DNA from: Vreelandella lionensis
GTDB lineage: Bacteria > Pseudomonadota > Gammaproteobacteria > Pseudomonadales > Halomonadaceae
Assembly: GCF_002087295.1 (NCBI RefSeq)
Contig: NZ_MWVI01000050.1
Coordinates: forward strand, 186,001-250,000
Length of the DNA stretch: 64,000 bases
Direction: 5' to 3'
Part shown: in pieces, positions 1-9,437 of the stretch
Numbering within the stretch: the first letter of the stretch is position 1
How the letters are laid out: each line of letters begins with the position of its first letter
Position numbers and translations under genes: made by a program
Notes under the pieces: generated by a model
What the model was told of the DNA's origin: nothing
The model's input: only the letters and a program-made list of their open reading frames with translations
Databases searched by the model: none

Positions 1-93
1 CTGTTCGATGATGATGAGAACGACTTCACCCCCGAGCAGCGCGCCGAACGCAAAAAAGCCGCGAAGCCACCCCGCGATCCGCGAGCCACCGCC
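1..93 (+). CDS. Probable 3' end of ccoS (cbb3 oxidase assembly), partial
   Basis: The window opens in an open frame (frame 1) reading LFDDDENDF followed by a charged tail; the acidic segment resembles the C-terminal end of CcoS, a small membrane protein needed for maturation of cbb3-type cytochrome c oxidase. In pseudomonad-like genomes ccoS precedes the DsbD_2/TauE-like gene, then hemN and anr, which is the order here. Oddly, this frame has no stop before the next start, while frame 2 has a TGA at 95-97 overlapping the next ATG, the usual coupling arrangement. One small indel in the tail would reconcile the two. The assignment rests on about 30 residues and on context only. Confidence 0.35.
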
Positions 94-789
94 ATGAACC
101 CTACCGGACTTGACCTGCCGCCGTTGATGGCGGCGTTTGTGTTTGGCCTGATGGGCGGTGCTCACTGCATTGGCATGTGCGGCGGCATCATGAGCGCCCT
201 GACCTTCGCCGTGCCGCCCAGCATGCGCCACCCAGCTCGCATGGGGGGATTACTGCTCAGCTATAACACGGGCCGTATCCTGAGCTATATGACGGCAGGA
301 GCCTTGGTGGCCGCGCTCGGCACCTTGGTATCGCTGTCACCTCAGGCGCGTATCGCGCTGCAGGTCGTCGCGGCGGTGATGCTAATCTTGATGGCGCTAT
401 ACATCCCCAACTGGTGGAAAGGGTTGTTAAAAGTCGAGGCCGTGGGGCGTCGACTATGGCGCGGCATCGAACCTGTTGGGCGGCGCTTGATGCCCGTGGT
501 TCACCTGCCACAAGCCTTTGCGCTAGGTGCCCTGTGGGGCTGGCTGCCTTGCGGGCTGGTGTACTCGATGCTCGCCTGGAGCTTGGCCATTGCCGACCCG
601 CTACAAGGGGCGCTATTGATGGGGGCCTTCGGCCTGGGAACGCTGCCTGCCCTGTTAGCCACGGGTCTGGCCGCCCGCCAGCTCAGCCAGTTAATTCGTC
701 ACCCGGCGACCCGTAGCCTTGCCGCGCTGACGATTATCGGTTTTGCCCTGTGGCAGCTTTGGGCGCTGATGCCCCATGCCGGGCATTAA
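94..789 (+). CDS. DsbD_2 / TauE-SafE-like membrane protein of the cbb3 oxidase region
   Basis: 231-residue polytopic membrane protein with about six hydrophobic segments. The first contains the Cys-rich motif GGAHCIGMCGG (about residues 21-31) and a later one has LPCGL (about 152-156), both typical of the DsbD_2 (UreH/SafE-like) family often annotated as sulfite exporter TauE/SafE. Homologues sit between ccoS and hemN in many gammaproteobacteria, where a role in metal (copper) or redox supply to cbb3 oxidase is suspected; that role is inference from context. The reading frame is intact. The ATG at 94 overlaps a TGA in another frame, suggesting coupling to the upstream gene. Confidence 0.8.
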   Translation: MNPTGLDLPPLMAAFVFGLMGGAHCIGMCGGIMSALTFAVPPSMRHPARMGGLLLSYNTGRILSYMTAGALVAALGTLVSLSPQARIALQVVAAVMLILMALYIPNWWKGLLKVEAVGRRLWRGIEPVGRRLMPVVHLPQAFALGALWGWLPCGLVYSMLAWSLAIADPLQGALLMGAFGLGTLPALLATGLAARQLSQLIRHPATRSLAALTIIGFALWQLWALMPHAGH

Positions 790-842
790 GAGCTTACTTA
801 TTAAACTCCTCTAGACAATACTCAATACAAACATCCTATCGC

Positions 843-884
843 TTGATATAGCTCAACGCTTTCCCTTCTACGCTGACGTAGCAT
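843..884 (+). promoter_or_regulatory. Anr/FNR box (843-856) with possible -10 (879-884) before hemN
   Basis: TTGATATAGCTCAA at 843-856 matches the FNR/Anr consensus TTGAT-N4-ATCAA with one mismatch. A TAGCAT -10-like hexamer lies at 879-884, which puts the box about 41 bp before the expected transcription start, the usual class II activator geometry. hemN is a classic Anr target and anr is the next gene but one, so anaerobic activation is expected. The box is seen directly; the promoter geometry is inferred. Confidence 0.65.
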
Positions 885-965
885 TCCAACACGCATTCGA
901 GCTGCGAAGCTCGTCGCTTATGTTGGTCGGTTCTTGCTTTGCCCTGCTACTTAGGAGCGCTCCTT

Positions 966-2393
966 ATGCCCGTTCATGCCACTGCTGCACTCGCTCACCC
1001 GATTTCTGCAGCGGTTGAGGCCACCGCCTGGGATGACGCCCTGATACGCCGCTACGACACCAGCGGCCCTCGCTACACCTCCTACCCTACAGCACTCTCG
1101 TTTCACGACCAGTTCACCGCTGACGATATGACCCAGGCGCTTGAGCGCAGCAATGCCAGCCAAAAGCCGCTCTCGCTTTATGTTCATGTGCCCTTTTGTC
1201 GCAAAATCTGTTTTTACTGCGCGTGCAATAAAATCGCCACGAAAAATACAGCCCTCGCCGAGCCCTACTTGTCTCGGCTGGATCGAGAAATGGTGCTGAC
1301 CTCCCGGCATCTTGATACAAAGCGGCCAGTGCAGCAGCTGCATTGGGGCGGCGGCACGCCGACTTTCTTAACCCTGGCGCAGATGAGCGATTTAATAGAC
1401 CGCCTGGATGCACGGTTTGGCTTATCGAGCTCGCCGGACCGCGACTACGCTATTGAAATTGACCCACGCGAAGCGGATGTCTTTACCCTGCGCCACCTGC
1501 AGTCGCTGGGCTTTAATCGCTTAAGCCTGGGCGTTCAGGATCTCAACCCACAGGTGCAGGCAGCGATTAATCGCGTGCAGCCACGGGTGCTCACTGAAAC
1601 CTTGATGGATGAAGCGCACCGGCTTGGTTTTCGCTCGCTCAACCTCGATTTAATTTATGGCCTGCCTTTTCAAACCGAGCAAAGATTCGCTGATACCCTA
1701 AGCCAAGTGATTGAACTGAGCCCGGCACGGCTGTCGGTCTTTAACTATGCCCATATGCCAACCCGCTTTGCGCCCCAACGGCGTATTAATGAAGCCGACC
1801 TGCCCAGCGCGGATGAAAAACTGGCTATTTTGCGTACCACTATTGAGATGCTGCCCCAAGCAGGCTATGTACATATTGGTATGGATCACTTTGCTCGCCC
1901 AGAGGACAGCTTGGCTCAGGCACAGCGCCACGGTACGCTGCAGCGCAACTTCCAGGGCTACTCAAGCCATTCCCAGTGCGACTTGATTGGTTTGGGGGTG
2001 TCGGCTATTTCTCGGGTAGACGACGTTTACGCACAAAACCCCACTCAGCTGTCCCACTATGAAGCTGCCTTAGATGAAGGTAGGCGAGCGACCGTAAAAG
2101 GGTTACGCTTAAATAAGGATGACCTAATGCGCAGAGAGGTGATTGAGCGCTTAATGTGCGATATGGCCATTCACCTTGAAGCAATAGGCAAGCGTTGGCA
2201 GATAAATGCCGCTGACTACTTTTCAACCGCTCTTGAACGGTTGAAAACCGCCGAGCAGGATGGCCTGCTATTGCGCCAAGGCCTCTATTTACAAGCTACG
2301 CCCACCGGACGGCTGTTGATTCGGCACTTAGCCATGGCCTTCGATAATCACCTGCAACATCAGGGCAACCAACGCTACTCGAAGATTTTATAA
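966..2393 (+). CDS. hemN: Oxygen-independent coproporphyrinogen III oxidase
   Basis: Radical-SAM enzyme that oxidatively decarboxylates coproporphyrinogen III to protoporphyrinogen IX without oxygen, in the cytoplasmic haem pathway. The [4Fe-4S] motif C-x3-C-x2-C-x-C is seen at about residues 78-87 (CRKICFYCAC), preceded by the conserved YTSYPTA stretch; HWGGGTPTFL follows, and a HemN C-terminal domain ends the protein. At 475 residues it is of usual length. I chose the ATG at 966 rather than 939 because AGGAGC lies at 952-957 and the family's N-terminus fits. The gene sits between the cbb3 maturation gene and anr, behind an Anr box. The reading frame is intact. Confidence 0.95.
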   Translation: MPVHATAALAHPISAAVEATAWDDALIRRYDTSGPRYTSYPTALSFHDQFTADDMTQALERSNASQKPLSLYVHVPFCRKICFYCACNKIATKNTALAEPYLSRLDREMVLTSRHLDTKRPVQQLHWGGGTPTFLTLAQMSDLIDRLDARFGLSSSPDRDYAIEIDPREADVFTLRHLQSLGFNRLSLGVQDLNPQVQAAINRVQPRVLTETLMDEAHRLGFRSLNLDLIYGLPFQTEQRFADTLSQVIELSPARLSVFNYAHMPTRFAPQRRINEADLPSADEKLAILRTTIEMLPQAGYVHIGMDHFARPEDSLAQAQRHGTLQRNFQGYSSHSQCDLIGLGVSAISRVDDVYAQNPTQLSHYEAALDEGRRATVKGLRLNKDDLMRREVIERLMCDMAIHLEAIGKRWQINAADYFSTALERLKTAEQDGLLLRQGLYLQATPTGRLLIRHLAMAFDNHLQHQGNQRYSKIL

Positions 2394-2450
2394 GCGTATT
2401 GAGACACCTACCCCCTGCGCCTATGATGGCTAATAAAAAGGGAGCACCAC

Positions 2451-3203
2451 ATGTCATATCCTGCCAGCCAACGACGTTCACTGCTGCAAGAGGCGCGCTG
2501 CGAAACCTGTAGCCTAAGCTCGCTGTGCCTACCGCTTGCCCTAGAGCTTGAGGATATGAGCCAGTTCGATGCGATTATCCGCCGCCGCTCGCCGTTGAAA
2601 AAAGGCGAGCCGCTGTTTCGCCAAGGAGATCCTTTCACCAGCGTTTACGCGGTGCGCTCTGGCAGCTTGAAGCAGGTGACTAGCGAAGGGAATGGTAACG
2701 ACCAGCTCACCAATTTCTTTCTACCCAGCGAGCTGGTGGGTCTGGATGGGATTGACGAAGAGCACTACCCCGGCACCGTGATTGCCCTGGAAACCACCAC
2801 GGTATGCGAAATTCCGTTTGACCGTTTGGACTCGCTCTCCGAGGAGCTGCCCGAACTGCGCGGCCAGCTTTACCGCAGCATGAGCAAGGAGCTACGAGAC
2901 GACCGGCGGATGATGCGTTTACTGTCACGCAAAACTGCCGATCAGCGGCTGGCCAGCTTTTTGATTACACTTTCTGACCGTTTTCGGCGCCGGGGCTACT
3001 CCCCCTATAGCTTCCGGCTTTCCATGTCACGGGCAGATATGGGCAACTATCTAGGCCTCGCGGTGGAGACGGTTAGCCGTATTCTTAGCCGCTTTCAGCA
3101 GCAAAACGTGGTGGCCGTCTCCGGGCGCGAGGTCAATATTTTGGATATGCAGCGCCTCATCACCCTGGCTGAAGAGGAAGCCCAGGCGGTTAACTCACGT
3201 TAA
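2451..3203 (+). CDS. anr: Anr/FNR-type oxygen-sensing transcriptional regulator
   Basis: 250-residue CRP/FNR-family activator that holds an oxygen-labile [4Fe-4S] cluster and switches on anaerobic and microaerobic genes. The N-terminus carries C17-x2-C20-x5-C26, and a fourth Cys lies near residue 119 (TTTVCEIPF), the FNR ligand set. A cyclic-nucleotide-fold domain follows, then a dimer helix and a helix-turn-helix with ETVSR (about residues 205-215), the FNR recognition-helix signature. A purine-rich ribosome site (AAGGGAGC) sits just upstream. Its position after hemN and near cbb3 genes fits Anr. Its 3' end overlaps the convergent ttcA by about 14 bp. Confidence 0.93.
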   Translation: MSYPASQRRSLLQEARCETCSLSSLCLPLALELEDMSQFDAIIRRRSPLKKGEPLFRQGDPFTSVYAVRSGSLKQVTSEGNGNDQLTNFFLPSELVGLDGIDEEHYPGTVIALETTTVCEIPFDRLDSLSEELPELRGQLYRSMSKELRDDRRMMRLLSRKTADQRLASFLITLSDRFRRRGYSPYSFRLSMSRADMGNYLGLAVETVSRILSRFQQQNVVAVSGREVNILDMQRLITLAEEEAQAVNSR

Positions 3204-4101
3204 ACGCCTGAATGCGCCCTTCCATCAATGCGGCCTGCTTCGCTTCCAGGCCGGCAAAATCAAACAGCTCACGGTCGGCAAGCTGCGAAGGGGCAACGTT
3301 GGTCACCGCTTTGAACATACTTTCCAACCGGCCGGGGTGTTTTTTATCCCACTCCGCCAGCATCTCTTTGACAACCTGGCGCTGCATATTGGGCTGAGAG
3401 CCGCACAGGTTGCAGGGAATGATCGGAAACTCCATCAGCCTTGAAAACTCCGCAATATCCGCCTCTTTGCAGTAGGCCAGCGGGCGAATCACGATGGTTT
3501 TTACCATCATCCGAGAGCAGCTTCGGTGGCATGGCTTTTAAGGTGCCGCCAAAGAACATATTGAGAAACAGCGTCTCCAGGATATCTTCCCGGTGGTGGC
3601 CCAAAGCAATTTTGTTGGCCCCAATCTCCTCGGCAAAGCCATACAACGAACCACGCCGCAGCCTTGAGCAAAGCGCGCAGGTAGTTTTACCTTCTGGGGT
3701 TTGCTCCTTCACCACCGAGTAGTATCACGCTCAAGAATGTGGTACTCCACACCCTGCTTATCTAAATACTGGGGCAGCACATGCTCTGGAAAACCCGGCT
3801 GCTTTTGATCCATATTGACCGCTACCAGGGAAAAATTAGCCGGTGCGTTGCGCTGTAGGTTGCGCAGAATCTCCAGCATCGTATAGCTATCTTTACCACC
3901 AGAGAGACACACCATGACTCGGTCACCTTCTTCGATCATGTTGTAATCGATGATGGCGTTCCCCACTTCGCGCCGCAGGCGTTTCTGCAACTTGTTGAAT
4001 TCACGCTTCTGCTTGGCATCCTGCAGCTCATGCTGCTGGACAAGGGGCTCGTCAGACGCGCTGTCTGACGAAGTGGGGTCAAAGTAGTCAGGTTGTAACA
4101 T
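3190..4101 (-). CDS. ttcA: tRNA 2-thiocytidine(32) synthetase TtcA (two apparent frameshifts)
   Basis: Cytoplasmic enzyme that thiolates cytidine 32 of certain tRNAs using ATP. The PP-loop SGGKDS is seen in the first fragment, and the two CxxC pairs (CALC, CNLC) that hold the Fe-S cluster in later ones. The gene is in three frames: start at 4101 (MLQPDYFDP) to about 3718; about 3715 to 3510; and 3510 to 3190. Near 3718 one missing base breaks a DTxSVVKE-like stretch; near 3500 a run of five T (plus strand), where four would restore DDGKTIVIRP, is an added base. Joined, the protein is collinear with TtcA, so sequence error is more likely than decay. Confidence 0.88.
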
Positions 4102-4176
4102 GATCGTCGCACTGCCGATGGGTGAAGGAGCAGCGCATATTCTAACAACACTACGAAGCTCTACCCAATACAAACC

Positions 4177-4836
4177 CTAGGCGGTTAACGCTATCTCGCG
4201 CTGAAGACGCAGATACAGCAACGCGCTGGCGGTGGCTTCGCTGACCACGCCGGGCCAGGTTAACGGGGGTAGTTTCCATCGGGTAAGCGCATCACCAAGG
4301 CGGCTGCGGGCTTCGATATGAGGATGCAGCCGCCGTAGCTGACGCCCGTGCAGTTTAGCAATATCCCCCTGCGCGTTAGGCAGCCCGAATCCCAGCACGT
4401 TTCGAAACAGCCCATTAAGCGGCTCAATGGTGTTCTCTAATTGCCACCCGACCAGCGGCCGATTGCCAATAAACTCCGCCAGCTCACTCAGACACTCAGC
4501 ATCGGGAGAACGGGGCGAGTGCGTGGTATGCAACTGATGATGGCGTCGCAGAGTAGCAGGCGCCAGCGCCGGTGACGCGGCTAAGGTGGCCACCCACGTA
4601 CGGCTGGTGTGCACTTGGCGCGGGCTTAGCACCACCGCCGCCACACTCATTATAGCGGGCTGAACGGCGCTTACCTGGCATGCCATTGCCACGGCCTCTT
4701 CCCCCATATAAGGCTGAAACAGCCAGGCATAGGGCGAGTCCGCCCAGCGACGGCGGTCGCTCTCACGCTGAAGCAGAGTGCGCAGTGAACCGCTGAACAG
4801 GGTCATATGTCGATCTAACAAGCGCATTCCGCTCAC
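4177..4836 (-). CDS. Degenerate DEDD-type 3'-5' exonuclease homologue
   Basis: 219 residues related to the DnaQ/PolC-like exonuclease usually encoded beside the DUF294 gene in acetate loci. The fold can be followed: the strand that should carry the D-x-E pair reads AMACQVS and continues into IMSVAAVVL; a second region (LVGWQLENTIEPLNG) aligns with the usual G-x2-L-x-F-D motif but lacks the Asp; the final (R)LGDAL retains its Asp. Three of the acidic residues thus seem absent, so catalysis is doubtful. Its ATG overlaps the stop of the DUF294 gene by 4 bp, so the two are translationally coupled. Family assignment rests on context and residual motifs. Confidence 0.6.
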   Translation of the reverse strand: MSGMRLLDRHMTLFSGSLRTLLQRESDRRRWADSPYAWLFQPYMGEEAVAMACQVSAVQPAIMSVAAVVLSPRQVHTSRTWVATLAASPALAPATLRRHHQLHTTHSPRSPDAECLSELAEFIGNRPLVGWQLENTIEPLNGLFRNVLGFGLPNAQGDIAKLHGRQLRRLHPHIEARSRLGDALTRWKLPPLTWPGVVSEATASALLYLRLQREIALTA

Positions 4837-6649
4837 GAATACTCCAAATGGTAACGATGGGAAAGACGCTGCTTAAAGTCTTTCACGATGTGTAGGGCTT
4901 CACGCAACAAGTCCCGTTCTAGCGAAGAGAGCTCCTGAACGACCACTCGATTGGTGCGTTTAGGGTTGGCGTTATCCAACTCCTGAAGCTGCTGACGAAG
5001 GCGTAGCTCGGTAAACAGCGCCAGCGCCTCGCCTAGATCATCAGCAAAGCGGCGGTCAAGCCGCCCATCGGCGGCCAAGGCATCTAAGCGGTCCAAGGTA
5101 GAGGTCGCATTAATGCGCCGCTCAAGGGCCATCGTACGCACACCGTGGACTATCGGGAAAATACCGCCTTTTTTGATATCAATACCGTGCTGGGGCTTTT
5201 TCAGCGAGCCAAATAGCGTCAGCGGCGTCGAGAAGCGCAGTGCCGCCTGGGCAAAATAAGAGAGCAAAAGCTCATCGTGAGGCAACGCTCGAACAGTGCG
5301 TCGCGCACTTGATCCAATAGCGCGGGGTTGCCCGCCACGCCGTGGGAATCGAGCAGAATGGCCAGTTTCATCAGACTATCGCCATCACGGGCATTGACCC
5401 ACTTGACAATGTTACTTTTCCACTGTGACACCGTGCCTACCCACTCGGGGTTTGAGACCATGATGTTGCCGGGGCAAGGTGGATAGCCGAGCTTTATCAA
5501 CGTCTCGGTGAGTGCTGACATATCCTCACTCACCGTGAGCCATTGGCAGTCATCTGCCAGAATCAAACCGTTATCCTGATCGGTTTTGAGAATCTGCTCG
5601 CCGCGCCCTTCGCTGCCCATCACCATTAAGCAGCTTTGGGTGTGGTACTGCTCAGGCACTGTGAAGCTCCACGCTTTGCTCATAATGCGGCCCGTTCAGC
5701 GCCGCCAACAGATCCATGGCAAAACGCAGCTTTACGCCCTGCGCCATCAGCGCATTCACTAATTCCGGCGTACGCTGGCTGGCCGCCGCCAGCGCTTCCA
5801 GACTGTTGGCCTGCTCCACCTGCAGGCTGACCACGTAGCTACGGCTAGAGAAGAAGCTCAACACGTCCATTAGCTCAACGACGCCTTTAACACTCTCCCC
5901 TTCCATTACCACCACCCGCGCCACTTTATGGCGGGTCATTAAAATCAGCGCTTCAAACAGGTACTGCTCGGGAGCTACCGTGACCAAGGAGACGTTGGCC
6001 AGCGCTTCAACCGGTGTTGCCTGGGTGCAGTTACCCAATACCAACCCATTGAGCAGATCGGTTTTGGTCACCATGCCCAGGGCGCCTGCAGTAGCGACCA
6101 GTAGACTGTCGGCATGGCTATCATTTAGCTGTCGAACAGCGTCATGAATACTCTTTGAGGCATCAATGAGCAGCGGCTCACGCATACACTCATTCACTTT
6201 GGCCAGCATAAAGCCCGCCATGGTGACGCCGCCTTCGGCGCGTTTTTCGGTGAGCAGGCGCGCTTTGTGTGAGAGCGACTGCTTAAAGAACTGCTCAAAC
6301 GGTGCATAGTGACGGCACAGTTGAGTAAACAGCGCTTTAGGCATCACATAGCACAGGCACTCTTGTTCAGCTTGGAAGCGGTAGCGGCTTTTGCCGTTGA
6401 GGATACTGATGGCGCCAAACAAATCGCCTGCGGTGTAGTGGCCAATGCGCGCACTAGCAGCAGGCAGGGTGGGATCAAGCTCGGCGACCCGGCTTTATGA
6501 ATCAAGAAAACGGATTCGCCCGCCTGACCCATCTCCAGAATAATTTCATCGCGTTCAAAGTAGGCAATATCCTTTCCGCGACGAACATGATCGCGCCCCG
6601 CCTCATCCATCAGCGTAAACGGTAGCTGAGACAGATCCACTTCCACCAT
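4833..6649 (-). CDS. DUF294 protein: cNMP-binding, CBS pair, nucleotidyltransferase (three apparent frameshifts)
   Basis: Signal-transduction-type protein of about 605 residues. Domain order: N-terminal cyclic-nucleotide-binding fold (from 6649), a CBS-domain pair (about 6230-5830), a DUF294 nucleotidyltransferase-like domain with GSEGRGEQ and TDQDN (about 5625-5575), and a helical C-terminal DUF294_C domain. It resembles GlnD/GlnE-like transferases fused to small-molecule sensors; its substrate is unknown to me. Frames change near 6497, 5685 and 5283; each is repaired by one base (for example CGTTGCC where CGTTTGCC restores ERLPHDEL). It is coupled to the following exonuclease homologue and divergent from the acetate symporter genes, an association common in gammaproteobacteria. 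Confidence 0.82.
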
Positions 6650-7254
6650 GGGTGACCTCGCTCAAGCGCAATGATTAGGAAGGACAACGAACTGTTTGAT
6701 TACTTTTCAACCAATACATTCATTATACTTTTTGCTATAGCGCTAACGTCCTTAACGACGTTCGGTTTAGCGACTAAAGTAGCGACTTTTTAAACACAAT
6801 CAAACCAACTAAACGCCTCTTATTAAGGTAGCAAACATTACTTTTAACCGAGCCATAGACAATTGTCCTATCACTTCTCAGGTGGCGTTTAAATATCGAT
6901 GAAAAATCAATGAAAATAATGCTTTATATTCAAGATAACCAATTTTACTGCCTTGCAAAGAGCACCTGATACCAAAGTCTGGGATTTATTTTTTGCAATT
7001 ATTGCCCAGTATTATCAACGAGTCATACAGGGTAATCGCACACCACCTGTCTAACGCACTTCAAGCCGTTGACGATAACTTGCCGATCACCCCTTAACGA
7101 CACAAGACGGCTTAAAAATAAGAGGTGACGTGCTTGGCAACGCTGACTTACCGCTCAGTATCAAACGGTTTTCAATGCGGAGTTGCCCTGATGAACCACA
7201 CGCTATCTTGAGTTCACTTTCCAACCCTAAAAATCACAACTGGAGAGCAACACA
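6650..7254. other. 605-bp divergent AT-rich intergenic region
   Basis: No gene seen. It separates the DUF294 gene (minus) from the DUF4212/symporter operon (plus) and must hold both promoters. It is clearly more AT-rich than the flanks. Short inverted repeats occur (AACGTC...GACGTT near 6747-6765, TTTAGCGACTAAA near 6766-6778), but I could not assign a regulator. A GGAG ribosome site lies about 10 bp before the ATG at 7255. Confidence 0.5.
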
Positions 7255-7515
7255 ATGGCAGACGATAAATCCAATGCTGCTGAATACTGGAAGGCCAACG
7301 TCCGGCTAATCTTCGGATGCATCGCCGCTTGGGCATTTGTCTCCTATGGATGCGCCATCCTGTTCCGTCCGCTACTTGCGGGTATTCCCGTTGGCGGTAC
7401 GGACCTGGGCTTCTGGTTTGCTCAGCAAGGCTCCATTCTTACCGTCATCGTGCTGATCTTCTTCTACGCCTGGAGAATGAACGCGCTCGACAAAAAATAC
7501 GGCCTGGGGGAGTAA
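7255..7515 (+). CDS. DUF4212 small subunit of a sodium:solute symporter
   Basis: 86-residue protein with two predicted transmembrane helices (about residues 15-38 and 55-78), beginning with a charged stretch (YWKANVRLI) and ending in the basic MNALDKKYG typical of DUF4212 proteins. These occur almost always directly before a large SSS-family permease, as here (7 bp apart), and are considered an accessory subunit of an acetate/pyruvate-type carrier. The start at 7255 has GGAG upstream. The reading frame is intact; the function is from family and context. Confidence 0.88.
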   Translation: MADDKSNAAEYWKANVRLIFGCIAAWAFVSYGCAILFRPLLAGIPVGGTDLGFWFAQQGSILTVIVLIFFYAWRMNALDKKYGLGE

Positions 7516-7521
7516 GCCAGC

Positions 7522-9303
7522 ATGAGCCAGTTTGCAATCAACTTACTGTTTGTTGGCGCCTCGTTTGCGCTCTATATCGGGATTGCGATATGGGCGCGAG
7601 CGGGCTCCACCAAAGACTTCTATGTCGCCGGTGGCGGCGTACACCCGATTACCAATGGTATGGCTACAGCGGCCGACTGGATGTCGGCGGCGTCGTTCAT
7701 CTCTATGGCGGGACTTCTGGCCTCTGGCGGTTACGCTAACTCCACCTTCCTAATGGGGTGGACAGGTGGGTTCGTTATCCTAGCCATGCTGCTAGCGCCT
7801 TACCTACGTAAGTTTGGCAAGTTCACTGTGCCCGACTTCATTGGTGACCGCATCTACAGTAAAACCGCTCGTTTCGTAGCGATTTTGTGCTTGATTATTG
7901 CCTCTGTAACCTACGTTATTGGTCAGATGACCGGTGCCGGCGTTGCCTTCTCACGCTTTTTGGAGGTCAGCAGCACTGCAGGTATCTGGCTAGCCGCGCT
8001 GATCGTCTTCCTCTACGCGGTGTTTGGCGGTATGAAAGGCATTACTTATACCCAGGTAGCGCAATACATCGTCCTAATCGTGGCCTACACCATCCCGGCC
8101 GTGTTCATTGCTTTCCAACTGACGGGCAATCCAGTCCCTATGTTCGGCATGTTCAGCACGCACACCGAGTCGGGTGTACCGTTGTTGGAAAAACTTGATG
8201 ATGTGGTAAGTGCACTTGGCTTCCAAGACTACACTGCCGACGTGGACAACAAGCTCAACATGGTACTGTTTACGCTATCGTTGATGGTCGGTACTGCCGG
8301 TCTGCCCCACGTTATCATTCGCTTTTTCACCGTACCGAAAGTATCTGATGCGCGTTGGTCTGCCGGTTGGGCGCTGGTGTTCATTGCACTGCTATACCTC
8401 ACCGCGCCAGCGGTAGGTTCTATGGCTCGCTTGAACTTGATGACCACGGTCTATCCAGAAATGGCTGGCCAAACTGAAAACTACGAAGAAGCAGCCCAAA
8501 ACCCAATCCTTTACGAAGAGCGTCCTGAGTGGTTCCGTACCTGGGAAGAAACCGGCCTGATCACCTACACCGATGCCAACGACGATGGTCGTATTCAGTT
8601 CTACAATGACGCAACTGACTACGCTGACCGTGGCTGGGAAGGCAACGAGCTAACGGTTAATAACGACATCCTGGTACTGGCAAACCCTGAAATTGCCAAC
8701 TTGCCTGGCTGGGTCATTGGTTTGATCGCAGCGGGTGGTATCGCCGCGGCACTCTCTACTGCTGCAGGCTTACTACTGGCAATCTCGTCAGCTATCAGTC
8801 ACGACTTGATCAAAACCATGGTCAATCCGAAAATTTCCGAGAAAGGGGAAATGTTAGCCGCACGAATTTCAATGGCGGGCGCGATACTTCTGGCGACCTA
8901 TATGGGGCTTAATCCGCCAGGGTTTGCAGCACAGACGGTGGCATTGGCCTTCGGTATCGCCGGTTCTTCACTATTCCCCGTGCTGATGATGGGTATCTTC
9001 TCCAAGCGGATGAACAGCTCAGGCGCGGTAGCCGGTATGCTAGCAGGCTTGATCTGCACCCTGCTCTACACCTTCACCTTTCTGGGCTGGTTCTTTATTC
9101 CAGGCACCAATATGCTGCCTAACACGCCTGACAACTGGTTCCTTGGCATCTCTCCGCTCTCCTTCGGGGCAGTGGGCGCGATGATCAACTTTGCCGTTGC
9201 CTTTGCGGTCTCCAGAGTGACAGCACCACCACCGCAGGAAATTCAGGATCTTGTGGAAAGCGTTCGTTATCCTAAAGGTGCTGGCGGTGCTATCAGTCAC
9301 TAA
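7522..9303 (+). CDS. Sodium:solute symporter, VC_2705/ActP-like (probable acetate permease)
   Basis: 593-residue SSS-family permease with about 13 transmembrane segments. The start FAINLLFVGASFALYIGIAI, the segment AADWMSAASFISMAGL, and the long hydrophilic insert in the middle (about residues 310-380) match the DUF4212-associated subfamily close to ActP. Predicted role: Na+-driven uptake of acetate or a related short carboxylate across the inner membrane. It follows the DUF4212 gene and precedes crbS, and acs lies in the same block, which supports acetate as substrate; the exact substrate is inference. A hairpin terminator follows at 9364. The frame is intact. Confidence 0.9.
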   Translation: MSQFAINLLFVGASFALYIGIAIWARAGSTKDFYVAGGGVHPITNGMATAADWMSAASFISMAGLLASGGYANSTFLMGWTGGFVILAMLLAPYLRKFGKFTVPDFIGDRIYSKTARFVAILCLIIASVTYVIGQMTGAGVAFSRFLEVSSTAGIWLAALIVFLYAVFGGMKGITYTQVAQYIVLIVAYTIPAVFIAFQLTGNPVPMFGMFSTHTESGVPLLEKLDDVVSALGFQDYTADVDNKLNMVLFTLSLMVGTAGLPHVIIRFFTVPKVSDARWSAGWALVFIALLYLTAPAVGSMARLNLMTTVYPEMAGQTENYEEAAQNPILYEERPEWFRTWEETGLITYTDANDDGRIQFYNDATDYADRGWEGNELTVNNDILVLANPEIANLPGWVIGLIAAGGIAAALSTAAGLLLAISSAISHDLIKTMVNPKISEKGEMLAARISMAGAILLATYMGLNPPGFAAQTVALAFGIAGSSLFPVLMMGIFSKRMNSSGAVAGMLAGLICTLLYTFTFLGWFFIPGTNMLPNTPDNWFLGISPLSFGAVGAMINFAVAFAVSRVTAPPPQEIQDLVESVRYPKGAGGAISH

Positions 9304-9363
9304 GTCATAATCCCTCCTAACGTATTCTCGCTATTATGAGTTACGTGTTGGAAACGACCTCAC

Positions 9364-9399
9364 CATCGGGCTTCCTTAGGGAGGCCCGATGGCTTTTAT
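9364..9399 (+). terminator. Rho-independent terminator after the symporter gene
   Basis: A 12-bp stem with one mismatch (CATCGGGCTTCC / GGAGGCCCGATG, 9364-9391) around a TTAG loop, followed by GCTTTTAT. Confidence 0.75.
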
Positions 9400-9437
9400 A
9401 GACAGCTCTTATTGACGGCTTTTTTAAAGGATATTTT

